Assembly: GCF_015644585.1 (NCBI RefSeq)
Contig: NZ_JADOBI010000014.1
Coordinates: 1 to 64,000 of the forward strand
DNA length: 64,000 nt
Direction of reading: 5' to 3'
From: Rahnella laticis
Lineage (GTDB): Bacteria; Pseudomonadota; Gammaproteobacteria; Enterobacterales; Enterobacteriaceae
Made by a program: the position numbers and the translations under genes. Below are positions 1 through 12,777 of the stretch, piece after piece (the stretch's first letter is position 1; the number at the start of each line of letters is the position of its first letter). Under the pieces are notes generated by a model, which did not search any database, was not told the origin of the DNA, and worked only from the letters and a program-made list of their open reading frames with translations.

Positions 1-123
1 GTAATAATTCAACTAAATGAATTACTGCTTGGTCACTCTAAGACTTGATATTTTTTGCCACCGAGGTGGCTGATATCGTCTTGTGAGTGCCCACACAGAT
101 TGTCTGATAAATTGTTAAAGAGC
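1..123 (-). promoter_or_regulatory. rRNA operon leader with boxA
   Basis: Read on the minus strand, this is the transcribed leader of a ribosomal RNA operon. The boxA antitermination core GCTCTTTAACA (plus-strand 113-123) is followed by the conserved stretch AATTTATCAGACAATCTGTG and GGGCACTC, as upstream of E. coli 16S genes. The 16S gene itself lies beyond the left edge. In E. coli the rrnA operon also follows hemG, so this is probably the rrnA equivalent. Confidence 0.88.
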
Positions 124-161
124 GTTCGTTGCGAGACTTAACCCAGCAACGCGGGAGGCAC

Positions 162-189
162 ATATTACTCCTTCCCACTGAAGAGTCAA
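162..189 (-). promoter_or_regulatory. rrn P2 promoter
   Basis: On the minus strand a -35 TTGACT (plus 184-189) and a -10 TAATAT (plus 162-167) are separated by 16 bp. This matches the constitutive P2 promoter of enterobacterial rRNA operons in sequence and in its place just upstream of boxA. Confidence 0.85.
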
Positions 190-293
190 CCATTTTCTTT
201 TACAAGATGCGGTGTTTTCACCGGGTTGATTCTTCCTGACTGAGCGACTTGGTTCTCGTAAGAGGAGTCGTTGTTCCCGGTCAGTGGAGGCGC

Positions 294-345
294 ATTATAG
301 GGAGTTCTCAGAAGGCCGCAACCCTTAATTTCAAAAAACTTTCCG
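294..345 (-). promoter_or_regulatory. rrn P1 promoter with UP element
   Basis: On the minus strand a -35 TTGCGG (plus 316-321), a 16-bp spacer containing AACTCCC, and a perfect -10 TATAAT (plus 294-299) are followed by a GCGC discriminator, as expected of the stringently controlled rrn P1 promoter. The A/T-rich tract at about 322-345 fits an UP element. P1 lies about 132 bp upstream of P2. It starts only about 60 bp after the hemG stop, so the regulatory region fills the gap. Confidence 0.87.
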
Positions 346-384
346 AATGCTTTCTTTTTGGTCTAAACGTTTACTAAGCCCGCA

Positions 385-924
385 TTAGTGCGATTTTTTA
401 TACGATATCTGCCCAAAATCTTTAGCGAATTTAGCCACCTGCTGCCAGTCGGTGTATTCCACTTCTTTACTGGTGTCCGTTTCACCGCCAGTCATTCGCA
501 TAATCAGTTTGATCATTACCTTATCGAACCAGCGATAACGCGGATAACGTAATGCTCCGGCGAAGACACCGCAGATCGCCGGCTCCCACGGTGACGTCAG
601 CAGAAACTTACGCACATAGGCATTCGTCTGCGGCGTTCTCTTCTCCGGCTTACGGGCTGTCAGGTTCACGCCGAAAAATGCAGAAGGCATTTGGTTCAGC
701 GTTTCCGAATGCGTTTTAACGAACTTATCCAGCACAGCATTAAAATGACCGTAGCGAATGGACGCGCCGATCATGACCTGGTCGTAATGCTTTAAATCAA
801 CGTGTCCCGCGTGAGCCAGATCGACAACATCACAGTTGCACTTCTCTTTCAGCTCATTTGCTATAAAGGAAGCGATGGCATGAGTCTGGCCGTCACGGCT
901 TGAGTAGAGGATCAACGCTTTCAT
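385..924 (-). CDS. hemG: Menaquinone-dependent protoporphyrinogen IX dehydrogenase
   Basis: This 179-aa protein oxidises protoporphyrinogen IX to protoporphyrin IX in haem synthesis, passing electrons to quinones at the membrane. It has a long-chain flavodoxin fold: the N-terminal [18 protein letters not shown] holds the FMN phosphate loop, and [10 protein letters not shown] follows the third strand. Length is close to the E. coli enzyme (181 aa). The C-terminal half is basic ([10 protein letters not shown]), fitting peripheral membrane attachment. It starts 20 bp after trkH and is the last gene of the pepQ-yigZ-trkH-hemG run. The rRNA promoters follow directly, as in E. coli. Confidence 0.95.
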   Translation of the reverse strand: MKALILYSSRDGQTHAIASFIANELKEKCNCDVVDLAHAGHVDLKHYDQVMIGASIRYGHFNAVLDKFVKTHSETLNQMPSAFFGVNLTARKPEKRTPQTNAYVRKFLLTSPWEPAICGVFAGALRYPRYRWFDKVMIKLIMRMTGGETDTSKEVEYTDWQQVAKFAKDFGQISYKKSH

Positions 925-944
925 TCTTATTCCCTTTCAAAAAC

Positions 945-2396
945 TCATTCGCGCCAGAATGTCGGCGTGAACAGCACTAATAATGTGAAGACCTCAAGGC
1001 GGCCAAAGAGCATCGTGACAATCAGGATCCATTTCGCCACGGAATTCATGGATGCGAAGTTATCCGCCACGACGCCCAGCCCTGGCCCCAGGTTATTGAG
1101 CGTGGCCGTGACCGCTGCAAAAGCGGAAAAGTTATCCACGCCCGTCGCCACTATTGCCAGCATGCTGACAATAAACACCAGCGCGTAGGCCGAGAAGAAA
1201 CCCCATACGGCTTCGATAATACGTTCCGGCAATGCACGGTTACCCAGCTTGATGGTGTAAACCGCATTCGGGTGAACCAGTCTTTTCAGTTCCCTCGTGC
1301 CTTGTAAATAAAGCAGCAGGATACGGATAACCTTCAGGCCGCCGCCGGTCGAACCCGCACAGCCCCCAATAAACGCAGAACACAATAATAGAAGAGGCAG
1401 GAACAGCGGCCACTTCGAAATACTGTCAGTGGTATAACCTGCCGTCGTTGCCATCGACACCACCTGGAAGAACGCCTGATTCAGCGTTTCCAGCCCTGAG
1501 CCGTAGGTATTATGTATCCACAGGATAAACGTACAGATCACTACCAGCGTAAATTGCACGCCGATGAACATCCGGAATTCCGGGTCACGCCAGTAGACTT
1601 TCAGGTTGCGTCCGCTCAGCACCGCAAAGTGCAGGCCATAGTTACAACCGGAGATCAGCAGGAAAACGGCGACAATCGTATTAATGGTGCCACTGTGGAA
1701 ATAGCCGATACTGGCGTCGTGCGTCGAAAAACCACCGATAGCGATAGTTGAAAAGCTATGCCCGATGGCATCGAAAACTGACATCCCTGCGCCCCACAGT
1801 GAAAGCGCACAGGCGATAGTCAGCAGCACATAAATAAGCCACAGCGTTTTTGCCGTTTCGGCAATACGCGGGCGCATCTTGTTGTCTTTCAGCGGGCCGG
1901 GCATTTCGGCCCGATACAGCTGCATTCCGCCGACGCCCAATATCGGCAAAATCGCCACGGCGAGCACAATGATCCCCATACCGCCAAACCATTGCAGCAT
2001 CTGCCGGTAGAACAAAATGGCCTTAGGTAATGAATCCAGCCCGACCAGCGTGGTCGCGCCCGTGGTGGTCAGCCCGGAGAAAGATTCAAAGAAAGCGTCG
2101 GTGAGCGACAGATTCGGACGCTCTGAAAACAGAAAAGGCAATGCCCCGACGCTGCCCAGCACCGTCCAGAAGAGCACGACAATCAGGAAACCTTCGCGCG
2201 GCTTCAGCTCGCTTTTTTGCTTACGGTTGGGCAGCCAGAGGAATAACCCAATGGCCAGAGCGACAAAGAAGGTCTGGCTGAACGCACGGCCCGCGCCATC
2301 GCGGTAAATTAAAGCGACCAGGCCGGGAATAATCATCGTTCCGGAGAAGAGGATGACGAGCACCCCGACGATGCGTGTTATGGCACGAAAATGCAT
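945..2396 (-). CDS. trkH: Trk potassium uptake channel subunit TrkH
   Basis: TrkH is the inner-membrane K+ translocating subunit of the Trk system and works with the cytoplasmic NAD-binding TrkA. The 483-aa sequence has about ten hydrophobic helices arranged as four membrane-pore-membrane repeats. The four filter loops are visible near residues 108-116 (GLTTTGATT), 217-226 (STIAIGGFST), 316-325 (ATTAGYTTDS) and 431-442 (ATLNNLGPGLG). A GGCAGSTGGG segment near residue 345 matches the family's intramembrane gate loop. It is cotranscribed with yigZ upstream and hemG downstream. Length equals that of E. coli TrkH. Confidence 0.96.
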   Translation of the reverse strand: MHFRAITRIVGVLVILFSGTMIIPGLVALIYRDGAGRAFSQTFFVALAIGLFLWLPNRKQKSELKPREGFLIVVLFWTVLGSVGALPFLFSERPNLSLTDAFFESFSGLTTTGATTLVGLDSLPKAILFYRQMLQWFGGMGIIVLAVAILPILGVGGMQLYRAEMPGPLKDNKMRPRIAETAKTLWLIYVLLTIACALSLWGAGMSVFDAIGHSFSTIAIGGFSTHDASIGYFHSGTINTIVAVFLLISGCNYGLHFAVLSGRNLKVYWRDPEFRMFIGVQFTLVVICTFILWIHNTYGSGLETLNQAFFQVVSMATTAGYTTDSISKWPLFLPLLLLCSAFIGGCAGSTGGGLKVIRILLLYLQGTRELKRLVHPNAVYTIKLGNRALPERIIEAVWGFFSAYALVFIVSMLAIVATGVDNFSAFAAVTATLNNLGPGLGVVADNFASMNSVAKWILIVTMLFGRLEVFTLLVLFTPTFWRE

Positions 2397-2433
2397 GCTG
2401 GTGCGTTCCTCAGCGAATTAACCATAGAAAAAT

Positions 2434-3045
2434 TTAAGAAACCGGACGCAAGATGAGCGCGCCACGGCTGATATCGAAAAGCTGACTGATTGCGGCCTGC
2501 GCCTGTGCGGCAGGCAAAGCCAGAACGAGATCGACCGAAGCCCCGTATTCACTGCGTAAAATATGCCCGCCAACCTGCGAGAGCAGCGTTTCCACCAGCT
2601 GTAACTGGCTGTAATCACACTGCACCGCGTACTCCGCCAGCGGGACTTTTTGCTGCACAACGAGCAGCTTTAATGCCTGCTGGACACCGCCGCCGTAGGC
2701 TTTCACCAGCCCGCCGGTGCCCAACATAATGCCGCCGTAATAACGCACAACGACGGCGGTTATTTCTCCGACCCCGCTTCCCATCAGCTGACTGAGGATA
2801 GGTTTTCCCGCTGTGCCTGCAGGTTCACCATCATCTGAAAAGCCCAGTTGCTGAGAATCGTTCGGCGCGCCAGCTACAAATGCCCAGCAGTGATGACGCG
2901 CTGCCGGATGTTGATTTCTGGCGTCCTGAACAAAAGCCTTCGCCGCCTCAACGCCTTCCGTTCTTGCCAGTAAGGTGATGAAACGGCTCTTCTTTATTTC
3001 TTCGCTGTAACTGACCGGTTCAGCGGGGACGGAATACGGCTGCAT
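2434..3045 (-). CDS. yigZ: IMPACT (UPF0029) family protein YigZ
   Basis: The protein has 203 aa and belongs to the IMPACT/YigZ family, which has an N-terminal UPF0029 domain and a C-terminal DUF1949 ferredoxin-like domain. The family signature DGEPAGTAGKPIL lies near residue 75, followed by VVVRYYGGIMLGTGGL. Eukaryotic relatives modulate translation through GCN1; the bacterial role is not settled, so none is assigned. The start codon overlaps the pepQ stop by one base (TGATG), a sign of translational coupling. trkH follows 37 bp downstream. Confidence 0.93.
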   Translation of the reverse strand: MQPYSVPAEPVSYSEEIKKSRFITLLARTEGVEAAKAFVQDARNQHPAARHHCWAFVAGAPNDSQQLGFSDDGEPAGTAGKPILSQLMGSGVGEITAVVVRYYGGIMLGTGGLVKAYGGGVQQALKLLVVQQKVPLAEYAVQCDYSQLQLVETLLSQVGGHILRSEYGASVDLVLALPAAQAQAAISQLFDISRGALILRPVS

Positions 3046-4376
3046 CAGGCCAGCTTCAGATCACGGGTCATGTTCTCGATACGATTGTCATGGATGACAA
3101 TATTGTCTTCGATACGGATCCCGCCAAATGGCTTCATTGCATTAATACGATCCCAGGCAAAGTGTTTACTGAATTGCCCTTCGCGCCAAGGCGTCAGCAG
3201 CGAATCAATGAAATACAGGCCCGGTTCGATGGTCAGAACCATTCGCGGCTCAATCACACGCGTACAACGCAGATAAGGATATTGCGAAGGCGCGGCCAGA
3301 TGCGTGCCCTGATCATCTTGCATAAAACCGGCAACATCATGAACCTGCAACCCCAGCGGATGCCCCAGACCATGAGGCAAGAAAGGCCCGGTCAGGTTCT
3401 GTTCAACCATCGCGTCTTCGCTGATATCGACCACCAGCTTGTGCGCTTTCAGCAGTTTGGCGATGCGATGGTGCATCTGAACATGATAGTCGGTATAGCG
3501 CACACCGGATTTAATCGAATCAATTAACGCCAGTTGTTCGGTGTTCAGATCTTTAACCAGTGCACCGAAATCGCTGTCAGGTTTTCCGGCATAGGTACGC
3601 GTCAGGTCAGCGGCATAACCGTTATATTCTGCGCCTGCATCAAGCAGGAAACTGCGCATTTCGGCCGGAGGCTGGTTATCAAGCGTGGTGTAATGCAGCA
3701 CGGAAGCGTGTTCATTGAGCGCCACGATGTTGTCGTAAGGCACATCGGTATCGCGGTGACCGGTCGCGGTGAGATACGCGAGATTGATATCAAACTCACT
3801 CATCCCCGACAGAAACGCTTCTTTCGCAGCACGGTGGCCGCTTACGGCCACTTTCTGCGCTTCACGCATACAGGCCAGCTCGTAATCAGTTTTGTAGGCG
3901 CGATGATAATGCAGATAATCCAGCACCGCTTTCGGGTTCACGTTCGACGCCGGAACGCCCATGCTGATGGCACGATCCTGGCTGGAGCCGATATAGCCCA
4001 CGCGCTTCAGATCCACCGGCAACTGGCCTTTAATATCGTCCGCATTTGCCAGCGGCGTCAGCGAAATTTCTTTGGTCCAGAAACTCTCAGGCAGTGGCTC
4101 ATGGCTGTGCCAGTAATCCACCGGCGAATAGAACCACAGCTTCGGCGCATTAACGCCATCCACCCACAGCCAGCAGTTCGGCACTTTAGTGACCGGCACC
4201 CAGGCTTTGAATTGCGGGTTAACTTTGAAGGGATAACTGTGATCATCAAGGAAGGTCGTTATCAGTTCACCGGAGTGAATGAGTAACGCATTAAGCTGAG
4301 AACGTTGCAGAATTTCACGGGCACGCGCCTGCAGCGTGGCGATATGTTCTTTATAAAGCGTAGTAAGCGATTCCAT
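3045..4376 (-). CDS. pepQ: Xaa-Pro dipeptidase
   Basis: PepQ is a cytoplasmic dimanganese hydrolase that splits dipeptides with a C-terminal proline. The pita-bread metallopeptidase metal ligands are all visible: two Asp in [19 protein letters not shown], His in [12 protein letters not shown], and Glu in [10 protein letters not shown] and [11 protein letters not shown]. At 443 aa it equals the E. coli enzyme. It is the first gene of pepQ-yigZ-trkH-hemG and is transcribed divergently from fadB across a 189-bp gap. Confidence 0.96.
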   Translation of the reverse strand: MESLTTLYKEHIATLQARAREILQRSQLNALLIHSGELITTFLDDHSYPFKVNPQFKAWVPVTKVPNCWLWVDGVNAPKLWFYSPVDYWHSHEPLPESFWTKEISLTPLANADDIKGQLPVDLKRVGYIGSSQDRAISMGVPASNVNPKAVLDYLHYHRAYKTDYELACMREAQKVAVSGHRAAKEAFLSGMSEFDINLAYLTATGHRDTDVPYDNIVALNEHASVLHYTTLDNQPPAEMRSFLLDAGAEYNGYAADLTRTYAGKPDSDFGALVKDLNTEQLALIDSIKSGVRYTDYHVQMHHRIAKLLKAHKLVVDISEDAMVEQNLTGPFLPHGLGHPLGLQVHDVAGFMQDDQGTHLAAPSQYPYLRCTRVIEPRMVLTIEPGLYFIDSLLTPWREGQFSKHFAWDRINAMKPFGGIRIEDNIVIHDNRIENMTRDLKLA

Positions 4377-4522
4377 CCAACTGTCCTTTTTTCACCGGAA
4401 AGACGATGCAGCATCTTACCACAGCCTCACCGCGACCATAGTCCCGGAAGGTTTGTGATCTTGCCTGCAAATAAAACACATCTCATTTGCAAATTATTAA
4501 CATAAAAACCACACTCGAAAGC

Positions 4523-4539
4523 ATCTGGTCATACCAGAT
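4523..4539. promoter_or_regulatory. FadR operator upstream of fadBA
   Basis: ATCTGGTCATACCAGAT is a perfect 7-bp inverted repeat around CAT and closely resembles the FadR operator of E. coli fadBA. It lies 26 bp before the fadB start, where FadR binding would block transcription until long-chain acyl-CoA releases the repressor. Binding is inferred from sequence and position. Confidence 0.8.
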
Positions 4540-4565
4540 CATCCCAGATGATTCAGGAGAGACAC

Positions 4566-7933
<3,368 letters not shown>

Positions 7934-7951
7934 CGTCAGTCTGTAAAAAAG

Positions 7952-7978
7952 AAAAAGCGGGCTAAATGCCCGCTTTTT
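7952..7978. terminator. Bidirectional terminator fadA/fre
   Basis: AAAAAGCGGGC, loop TAAAT, then GCCCGCTTTTT forms an 11-bp perfect stem with U-tracts on both strands. It lies between the convergent fadA and fre genes and can end transcripts from either side. Confidence 0.9.
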
Positions 7979-8057
7979 AAAATCTTGTTCTTCCCGTTTT
8001 AGTTGCCGTTTTCCCGCCTGTCAGGGGCGGGCTTTTTCTCAACGATCCATCTTCAGA

Positions 8058-8759
8058 TCAGATGAAAGAGAAGGCATCCCCAAACAAACGGTCTTCCAGC
8101 GCACCGCGTTCCGCAACAAAACGCTCACGGGCAATTTTTGCCATTTCAAAACGACCGGCGATATAAATATCGTGCTCCGCCAGTGAAGAGAAATCTTGCA
8201 GAACGGCGCTCAGCACCGTCCCGCTTCTGCCCTGCCAGCCCTCTTCCGGCTGTTCGACAACCGGGATCACTTTCAGATTCGGGTGGTTGATGCTCATTGC
8301 TTCAAGCTCGCCCAGATCATACAAGTGCTTCAGCTCGCGGCCCCCCCAGTAAATGGAGATATCACGGTGAGGCTGTTGTTCGAGCGCCGTAATCAGAATG
8401 GAACGGACATACGAGAACCCGGTTCCGCCTGCAATCAGCACCAGCGGACGCTCGCCTTCTTCACGCAGCCAGGCGTCGCCGTGCGGAATATCCACGGTAA
8501 TCGCCTGTTCTTTCAGAATGCGATCCATCACCGCCATCGCGTACAGATTCAGCTCAGACGCGCCGATATGCAGCTCAATGACGTTGTTTTCAGCAGGCGT
8601 CGAGGCCAGAGAGAACGGACGCTTATCGCGCTCGTCCATCACCACCATCAGATACTGACCCGCGCGGAAAGAAAAAGGCGCTTCCGGAACCAGCCGGACA
8701 CGGTAAACCGTATCCGTTATCGCCTCAACCGAGGTCACTTTACAGCTCAATATTGTCAT
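8058..8759 (-). CDS. fre: NAD(P)H-flavin reductase
   Basis: Fre reduces free riboflavin, FMN or FAD with NAD(P)H and supplies reduced flavin to other enzymes; in E. coli it also helps reactivate ribonucleotide reductase. The 233-aa length matches the family. The flavin-binding signature is RPFSLAST near residue 46, and the nucleotide loop is [13 protein letters not shown] near residue 111. It lies 48 bp downstream of ubiD on the same strand. That order is useful because UbiD needs a prenylated FMN cofactor, which is made by UbiX from reduced FMN. Confidence 0.95.
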   Translation of the reverse strand: MTILSCKVTSVEAITDTVYRVRLVPEAPFSFRAGQYLMVVMDERDKRPFSLASTPAENNVIELHIGASELNLYAMAVMDRILKEQAITVDIPHGDAWLREEGERPLVLIAGGTGFSYVRSILITALEQQPHRDISIYWGGRELKHLYDLGELEAMSINHPNLKVIPVVEQPEEGWQGRSGTVLSAVLQDFSSLAEHDIYIAGRFEMAKIARERFVAERGALEDRLFGDAFSFI

Positions 8760-8807
8760 GCGTTCCCTCTGTGGGTCATCAAAGCAAAGCGTAGGACAAA
8801 GATTCGA

Positions 8808-10298
8808 TTATTTTTTCGCATCGTCTTTATCATTAAGAATAGCGAGTTCATCCCAGATGGCGTCGATACGCGCGGTCACGTCCGGATCTTTCACAATCGG
8901 GCGTCCCCATTCACGCTGCGTTTCTCCCGGCCATTTGTTGGTCGCATCCATCCCCATTTTTGAGCCAAGGCCCGAAACCGGAGAGGCAAAATCCAGATAA
9001 TCTATCGGCGTATTTTCCACCAGCACGGTATCGCGCGCGGGATCCATCCGGGTGGTGATCGCCCAAATCACGTCATTCCAGTCGCGGGCATTCACGTCGT
9101 CATCACACACAATCACAAACTTGGTGTACATGAACTGACGCAGGAAAGACCAGACTCCCATCATGACGCGTTTCGCATGACCGGCGTACTGCTTCTTCAT
9201 GGTAACGACCGCCAGACGGTAGGAGCAACCCTCCGGTGGCAGATAAAAATCAACAATTTCCGGGAATTGTTTCTTCAAAATTGGCACAAACACTTCATTG
9301 AGCGCCACACCCAGCACCGCAGGTTCATCTGGCGGACGGCCTGTGTAGGTGGAGTGATAAATGGCGTCTTTACGCTGCGTCATGTGCGTAATCGTGAAAA
9401 CAGGGAAACTGTCTACTTCATTATAGTAGCCGGTATGGTCGCCATAAGGGCCTTCGGGCGCCATTTCACCCGGTTCGATATACCCTTCCAGCACGATTTC
9501 GGCGCTGGCCGGGACTTCCAAATCGTTGGAAATACACTTCACAACTTCGGTTTTATTGCCGCGCAGCAAACCTGCGAAAGCATATTCAGACAGCGTGTCC
9601 GGCACCGGCGTCACCGCGCCAAGAATGGTGGCCGGATCTGCGCCGAGCGCGACGCTCACCGGGAAGCGTTTTCCCGGATTCTGCTGGCACCACTCCTGGT
9701 AATCCAGCGCGCCACCGCGATGGGATAACCAGCGCATAATCACTTTGTTTTTGCCCAGAACCTGCTGGCGATAAATGCCGAGATTCTGACGCGGCTTGTT
9801 CGGGCCACGGGTTACGGTAAGACCCCAGGTGATCAGCGGCGCGGCGTCTTCCGGCCAGCACTGCATCACCGGGATCTTCGTGATATCAACCGCGTCGCCT
9901 TCCCAAATCTGCTCCTGACAAGGTGCCGAATGCAGCACTTTGGTCGGCATATTCAGCACCTGTTTAAACTTCGGTGCCTTATCGTATAAATCGCGAAAAC
10001 CCCGCGGAGGCTCAGGCTCTTTCAGAAACGCCAGCAATTCACCCACTTCTCGCAGCGCGCTGACGTCTTCTTTCCCCATGCCCATCGCGACACGCTGCGG
10101 CGTGCCGAACAAATTGCACAGCACGGGCATGTCATAACCTTTCGGATTTTCAAACAGCAACGCCGGACCACCCGCCCGCAAAGTGCGATCGGCAATTTCG
10201 GTCATTTCCAGATAAGGGTCAACAGACTGGCTGATGCGTTTCAGTTGGCCTCTCTTTTCAAGTAACGAGAGGAAGTCACGTAAATCACGGTATTTCAT
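8808..10298 (-). CDS. ubiD: 4-hydroxy-3-polyprenylbenzoate decarboxylase
   Basis: UbiD removes the carboxyl group of 3-octaprenyl-4-hydroxybenzoate in ubiquinone synthesis, using prenylated FMN and a divalent metal. The 496-aa sequence covers the whole family length (E. coli 497) and begins [20 protein letters not shown]. It has the conserved core [12 protein letters not shown] near residue 290 and the late [12 protein letters not shown] segment. It is followed by fre, as in E. coli, but here pepE rather than rfaH lies upstream. Confidence 0.96.
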   Translation of the reverse strand: MKYRDLRDFLSLLEKRGQLKRISQSVDPYLEMTEIADRTLRAGGPALLFENPKGYDMPVLCNLFGTPQRVAMGMGKEDVSALREVGELLAFLKEPEPPRGFRDLYDKAPKFKQVLNMPTKVLHSAPCQEQIWEGDAVDITKIPVMQCWPEDAAPLITWGLTVTRGPNKPRQNLGIYRQQVLGKNKVIMRWLSHRGGALDYQEWCQQNPGKRFPVSVALGADPATILGAVTPVPDTLSEYAFAGLLRGNKTEVVKCISNDLEVPASAEIVLEGYIEPGEMAPEGPYGDHTGYYNEVDSFPVFTITHMTQRKDAIYHSTYTGRPPDEPAVLGVALNEVFVPILKKQFPEIVDFYLPPEGCSYRLAVVTMKKQYAGHAKRVMMGVWSFLRQFMYTKFVIVCDDDVNARDWNDVIWAITTRMDPARDTVLVENTPIDYLDFASPVSGLGSKMGMDATNKWPGETQREWGRPIVKDPDVTARIDAIWDELAILNDKDDAKK

Positions 10299-10360
10299 GC
10301 TGATTCTGAGTCGCCGGGTTGAAGGAGGGCATTATAAAGCCTCTCCGGTGTTGTTGCTGC

Positions 10361-10398
10361 CTTTTTGTTATCAGCAGGTAAACACTGATAACAAAAAG
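10361..10398. terminator. Inverted repeat between pepE and ubiD
   Basis: CTTTTTGTTATCAG and CTGATAACAAAAAG form a perfect 14-bp inverted repeat around a 10-nt loop. It lies after the pepE stop and before ubiD, both on the minus strand. The stem is A/T-rich and lacks a separate U-tract, so a terminator, an attenuator or a protein-binding palindrome are all possible. Confidence 0.45.
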
Positions 10399-10461
10399 CA
10401 GTATAACCGCCAGATTTAAACGCTGCAGGTCTGGCGATGCGAATGTGGCTGAGCAACAGCG

Positions 10462-11187
10462 TTACTGACAGTTAAAAGGCACCAGCGGCTGTATGGCCTG
10501 AGTATCCTGATATTCCTGGGTTTCCTGACCGTGGCGGAATACTTTGAAACCCTGCCCTTTCGCGCTGAAATAGCTCAGATTTTTGCCGGAAATCTGCAAC
10601 AGGCTGCCTTCACGCAATGCCAGCACGGACTCCGACGGATTAACCGCACAGAATTCAGCAATACGCTCATCGCGCGTTTCCCCCATATGACCGCTTAAAT
10701 GCGCGTCGATATAGTGCGGGTTAATCTGTACCGGGAAGAGACCCAGAGAAGGCAGAACCACGGAGTTGCGAACCGGCATATCATTGGTGGTGCGAATGCT
10801 TGGCGTGGCTACGTTACAACCCGCGCTCCAGCCGATGTAAGGCACATTGCGTTCACGCACAGCAAGCTGGATCGGCACAATCAGGCCATTTTCATGCAGC
10901 AGCTGGTTGAGCATCCAGGTATTGCCGCCGCTGATCAAAATACATTCTGCGCTGGCAATCGCCTGGGCAGGGCTGGCGGCGTGATGAATGCTGTCTACTT
11001 TAATACCCAGCGCGTCCGAAAGCTCTTTCGCACGGGCGTCATAATCACTGCGGATCAAAGCGTAAGGAATCAAAACAGCAGAACGGATGTTTTTCGCCTG
11101 CAACATTGCCTGAATACGCTCTTTTGCATAACCCAGTAACTCGGATTCACCTGAGAGTTTACCGTTACTCAGCAAGAACAACTCCAT
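10462..11187 (-). CDS. pepE: Dipeptidase E (alpha-aspartyl dipeptidase, peptidase S51)
   Basis: PepE is a cytoplasmic serine hydrolase that cleaves dipeptides with N-terminal aspartate. The start at 11187 (MELFLLSNGK) matches the family N terminus and has AGGAGA 7 bp upstream; the open frame extends further but without support. The nucleophile elbow GWSAGCN holds Ser near residue 121, and INPHYIDAH carries the probable catalytic His. At 241 aa it is about 12 residues longer than the E. coli and Salmonella enzymes, mostly at the C terminus. In E. coli pepE is elsewhere in the chromosome, so it is an insertion between ubiD and rfaH here. Confidence 0.9.
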   Translation of the reverse strand: MELFLLSNGKLSGESELLGYAKERIQAMLQAKNIRSAVLIPYALIRSDYDARAKELSDALGIKVDSIHHAASPAQAIASAECILISGGNTWMLNQLLHENGLIVPIQLAVRERNVPYIGWSAGCNVATPSIRTTNDMPVRNSVVLPSLGLFPVQINPHYIDAHLSGHMGETRDERIAEFCAVNPSESVLALREGSLLQISGKNLSYFSAKGQGFKVFRHGQETQEYQDTQAIQPLVPFNCQ

Positions 11188-11360
11188 GAGACTTCTCCTG
11201 ATAAATTTAGGACGAATAGAGGGGATAAGACCGCGCTTTTCTTCGATAATAAAAGATAACGGGCCGACAATCAGCAAGCGTCTGCACTGACTTGCACTGT
11301 CTGTATCTCATGAGCGGCTTTTGGTATGCTGCCCCGCTCAACGTTTTAATGTGGGAAACT

Positions 11361-11849
11361 ATGGAATCCTGGTACTTACTCTATTGCAAACGTGGTCAGC
11401 TGCTTCGCGCGAAAGAACATCTGGAGCGCCAGGAAGTGAACTGCCTGACACCGATGATCACACTGGAAAAAATGGTGCGCGGACGCCGTACGGCCGTCAG
11501 TGAACCTATGTTCCCGAATTATATGTTCATCGAGTTCGACCCTGAGCGGATCCATACCACGACGATCAACGCGACGCGTGGCGTCAGTCACTTCATCCGC
11601 TTCGGTGCAAAACTGGCGACGGTTCAGCCGGACGTTATCAAACAGCTGATGGAACCGCCTGCGGTTGAATACCGCGACCCCGAGACGCCGTATGAAGGCG
11701 ACCATGTCGTGATTACCGACGGAATTTTCACCGGTATCGAAGCGATATATACCGAACCCGATGGCGAAGCGCGTTCACTGCTAATGCTGAACCTGATAAA
11801 CCAGCCGGTCCGTCAGAGCATCGAAAATACGCATTTCCAGAAAATCTGA
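11361..11849 (+). CDS. rfaH: Transcription antiterminator RfaH
   Basis: RfaH is a NusG paralogue that loads on RNA polymerase at ops elements and allows full expression of long lipopolysaccharide, capsule and haemolysin-type operons. The start at 11361 gives [20 protein letters not shown] and 162 aa, the E. coli length; the frame is open 69 bp further upstream but without family similarity. The N-terminal NGN domain contains [11 protein letters not shown] and [11 protein letters not shown]. The C-terminal fold-switching KOW domain contains [19 protein letters not shown]. It is transcribed away from pepE and toward tatD. Confidence 0.95.
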   Translation: MESWYLLYCKRGQLLRAKEHLERQEVNCLTPMITLEKMVRGRRTAVSEPMFPNYMFIEFDPERIHTTTINATRGVSHFIRFGAKLATVQPDVIKQLMEPPAVEYRDPETPYEGDHVVITDGIFTGIEAIYTEPDGEARSLLMLNLINQPVRQSIENTHFQKI

Positions 11850-11873
11850 TTTACGTTCACTGGCGTCCCGATG

Positions 11874-11900
11874 AAAAAGCACCGTTTACCGGTGCTTTTT
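11874..11900. terminator. Bidirectional terminator rfaH/tatD
   Basis: AAAAAGCACCG, loop TTTAC, CGGTGCTTTTT forms an 11-bp stem with U-runs on both strands between the convergent rfaH and tatD genes. Confidence 0.88.
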
Positions 11901-11931
11901 TAATTCAGGAAGTTATTGAAACGCCTTCATT

Positions 11932-12720
11932 TCAAAGTACGGGCAACGCAAAAAGCTTACGCGCATTCTCATCCGTGATACCCGCCAGCCATTGCGGATC
12001 TTCCCCCCGCCACATCGCTACCTGATTCACAATATGCGGCAGGAAAGCCGGTTCATTACGGCGATTCTTCGGCTTATTTTCCATATCACGCGGCAAGAGA
12101 TAAGGCGCATCAGTTTCCAGCATCAACCGGTCAGCGGGGATCAGCGGCAGCATTTCGCGCAGTTCCAGCCCGCGACGTTCATCGCACACCCAGCCGGTAA
12201 TACCAATCGATAACCCGAGAGACAGATACAGTTCCAGCTCTTCACGCGTACCGGTAAAACAGTGGACGACGCCGCCCGGCAGATCCGGCAGCCAGGGCTT
12301 GATCAACGCGGCAAACCGCTCTCCGGCATCACGGCAGTGCAAAAATACCGGCAACTGCAACTCTTTCGCCAGCGACAGCTGCGCGGTAAACGCCGCTTCC
12401 TGACTGTCTGCCGGAGAAAAGTTACGGTTAAAATCCAGCCCGCATTCGCCGATCGCAACAACCTGAGGCAATGCGGCCAGATCGCGAATACTGCGCTCAA
12501 CGTCTTCGTTCCAGTCACTCGCCTGATGCGGATGCACGCCCGCCGTCGACCAGCAGAAATCCGGATGTTCCATCGCCATCTTCTGCGCTTCAGCGCTTTC
12601 CTGCTCGGACGTGCCGGTGATCAACATACCGCTCAGACCGGCTGCTCTGGCTCTTTCGACGACCTGCGGACGATCTTTATCAAACTGATTACTGGTGAGG
12701 TTAATACCGATTTCAAACAT
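11932..12720 (-). CDS. tatD: TatD family metal-dependent DNase
   Basis: TatD is a TIM-barrel metallohydrolase with 3'-5' exonuclease activity linked to DNA repair. It travels with the tat operon but is not needed for Tat export. The start at 12720 (MFEIGINLT) matches the family; a start 12 bp earlier is also possible. Metal-ligand motifs are [34 protein letters not shown] and [10 protein letters not shown]. It is 262 aa long and is the last gene after tatABC, separated by a hairpin. Confidence 0.94.
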   Translation of the reverse strand: MFEIGINLTSNQFDKDRPQVVERARAAGLSGMLITGTSEQESAEAQKMAMEHPDFCWSTAGVHPHQASDWNEDVERSIRDLAALPQVVAIGECGLDFNRNFSPADSQEAAFTAQLSLAKELQLPVFLHCRDAGERFAALIKPWLPDLPGGVVHCFTGTREELELYLSLGLSIGITGWVCDERRGLELREMLPLIPADRLMLETDAPYLLPRDMENKPKNRRNEPAFLPHIVNQVAMWRGEDPQWLAGITDENARKLFALPVL

Positions 12721-12737
12721 GAAGAGTCCCAAAACAG

Positions 12738-12759
12738 AAACCGCCCAACAGGGCGGTTT
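12738..12759. terminator. Hairpin between tatC and tatD
   Basis: AAACCGCCC, loop AACA, GGGCGGTTT is a 9-bp stem directly before the tatD start. On the minus strand, the direction of the tat genes, the stem is followed by CTGTTTT, an imperfect U-tract. On the plus strand there is a clean run of seven T. It probably acts as a partial terminator that lowers tatD expression. Confidence 0.6.
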
Positions 12760-12777
12760 TTTTCATCAAAGAATGTA

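Noticed and set aside
3534-4286. A long open frame on the plus strand opposite pepQ
   Set aside because: It lies wholly inside pepQ on the other strand, has no plausible start signal and its sequence shows no family features. It is a shadow of the coding strand.
4441-4470. A CRP-like TGTGATCTTGCCTGCAAA between pepQ and fadB
   Set aside because: Only the left half-site matches; the right half lacks TCACA, so it is not called.
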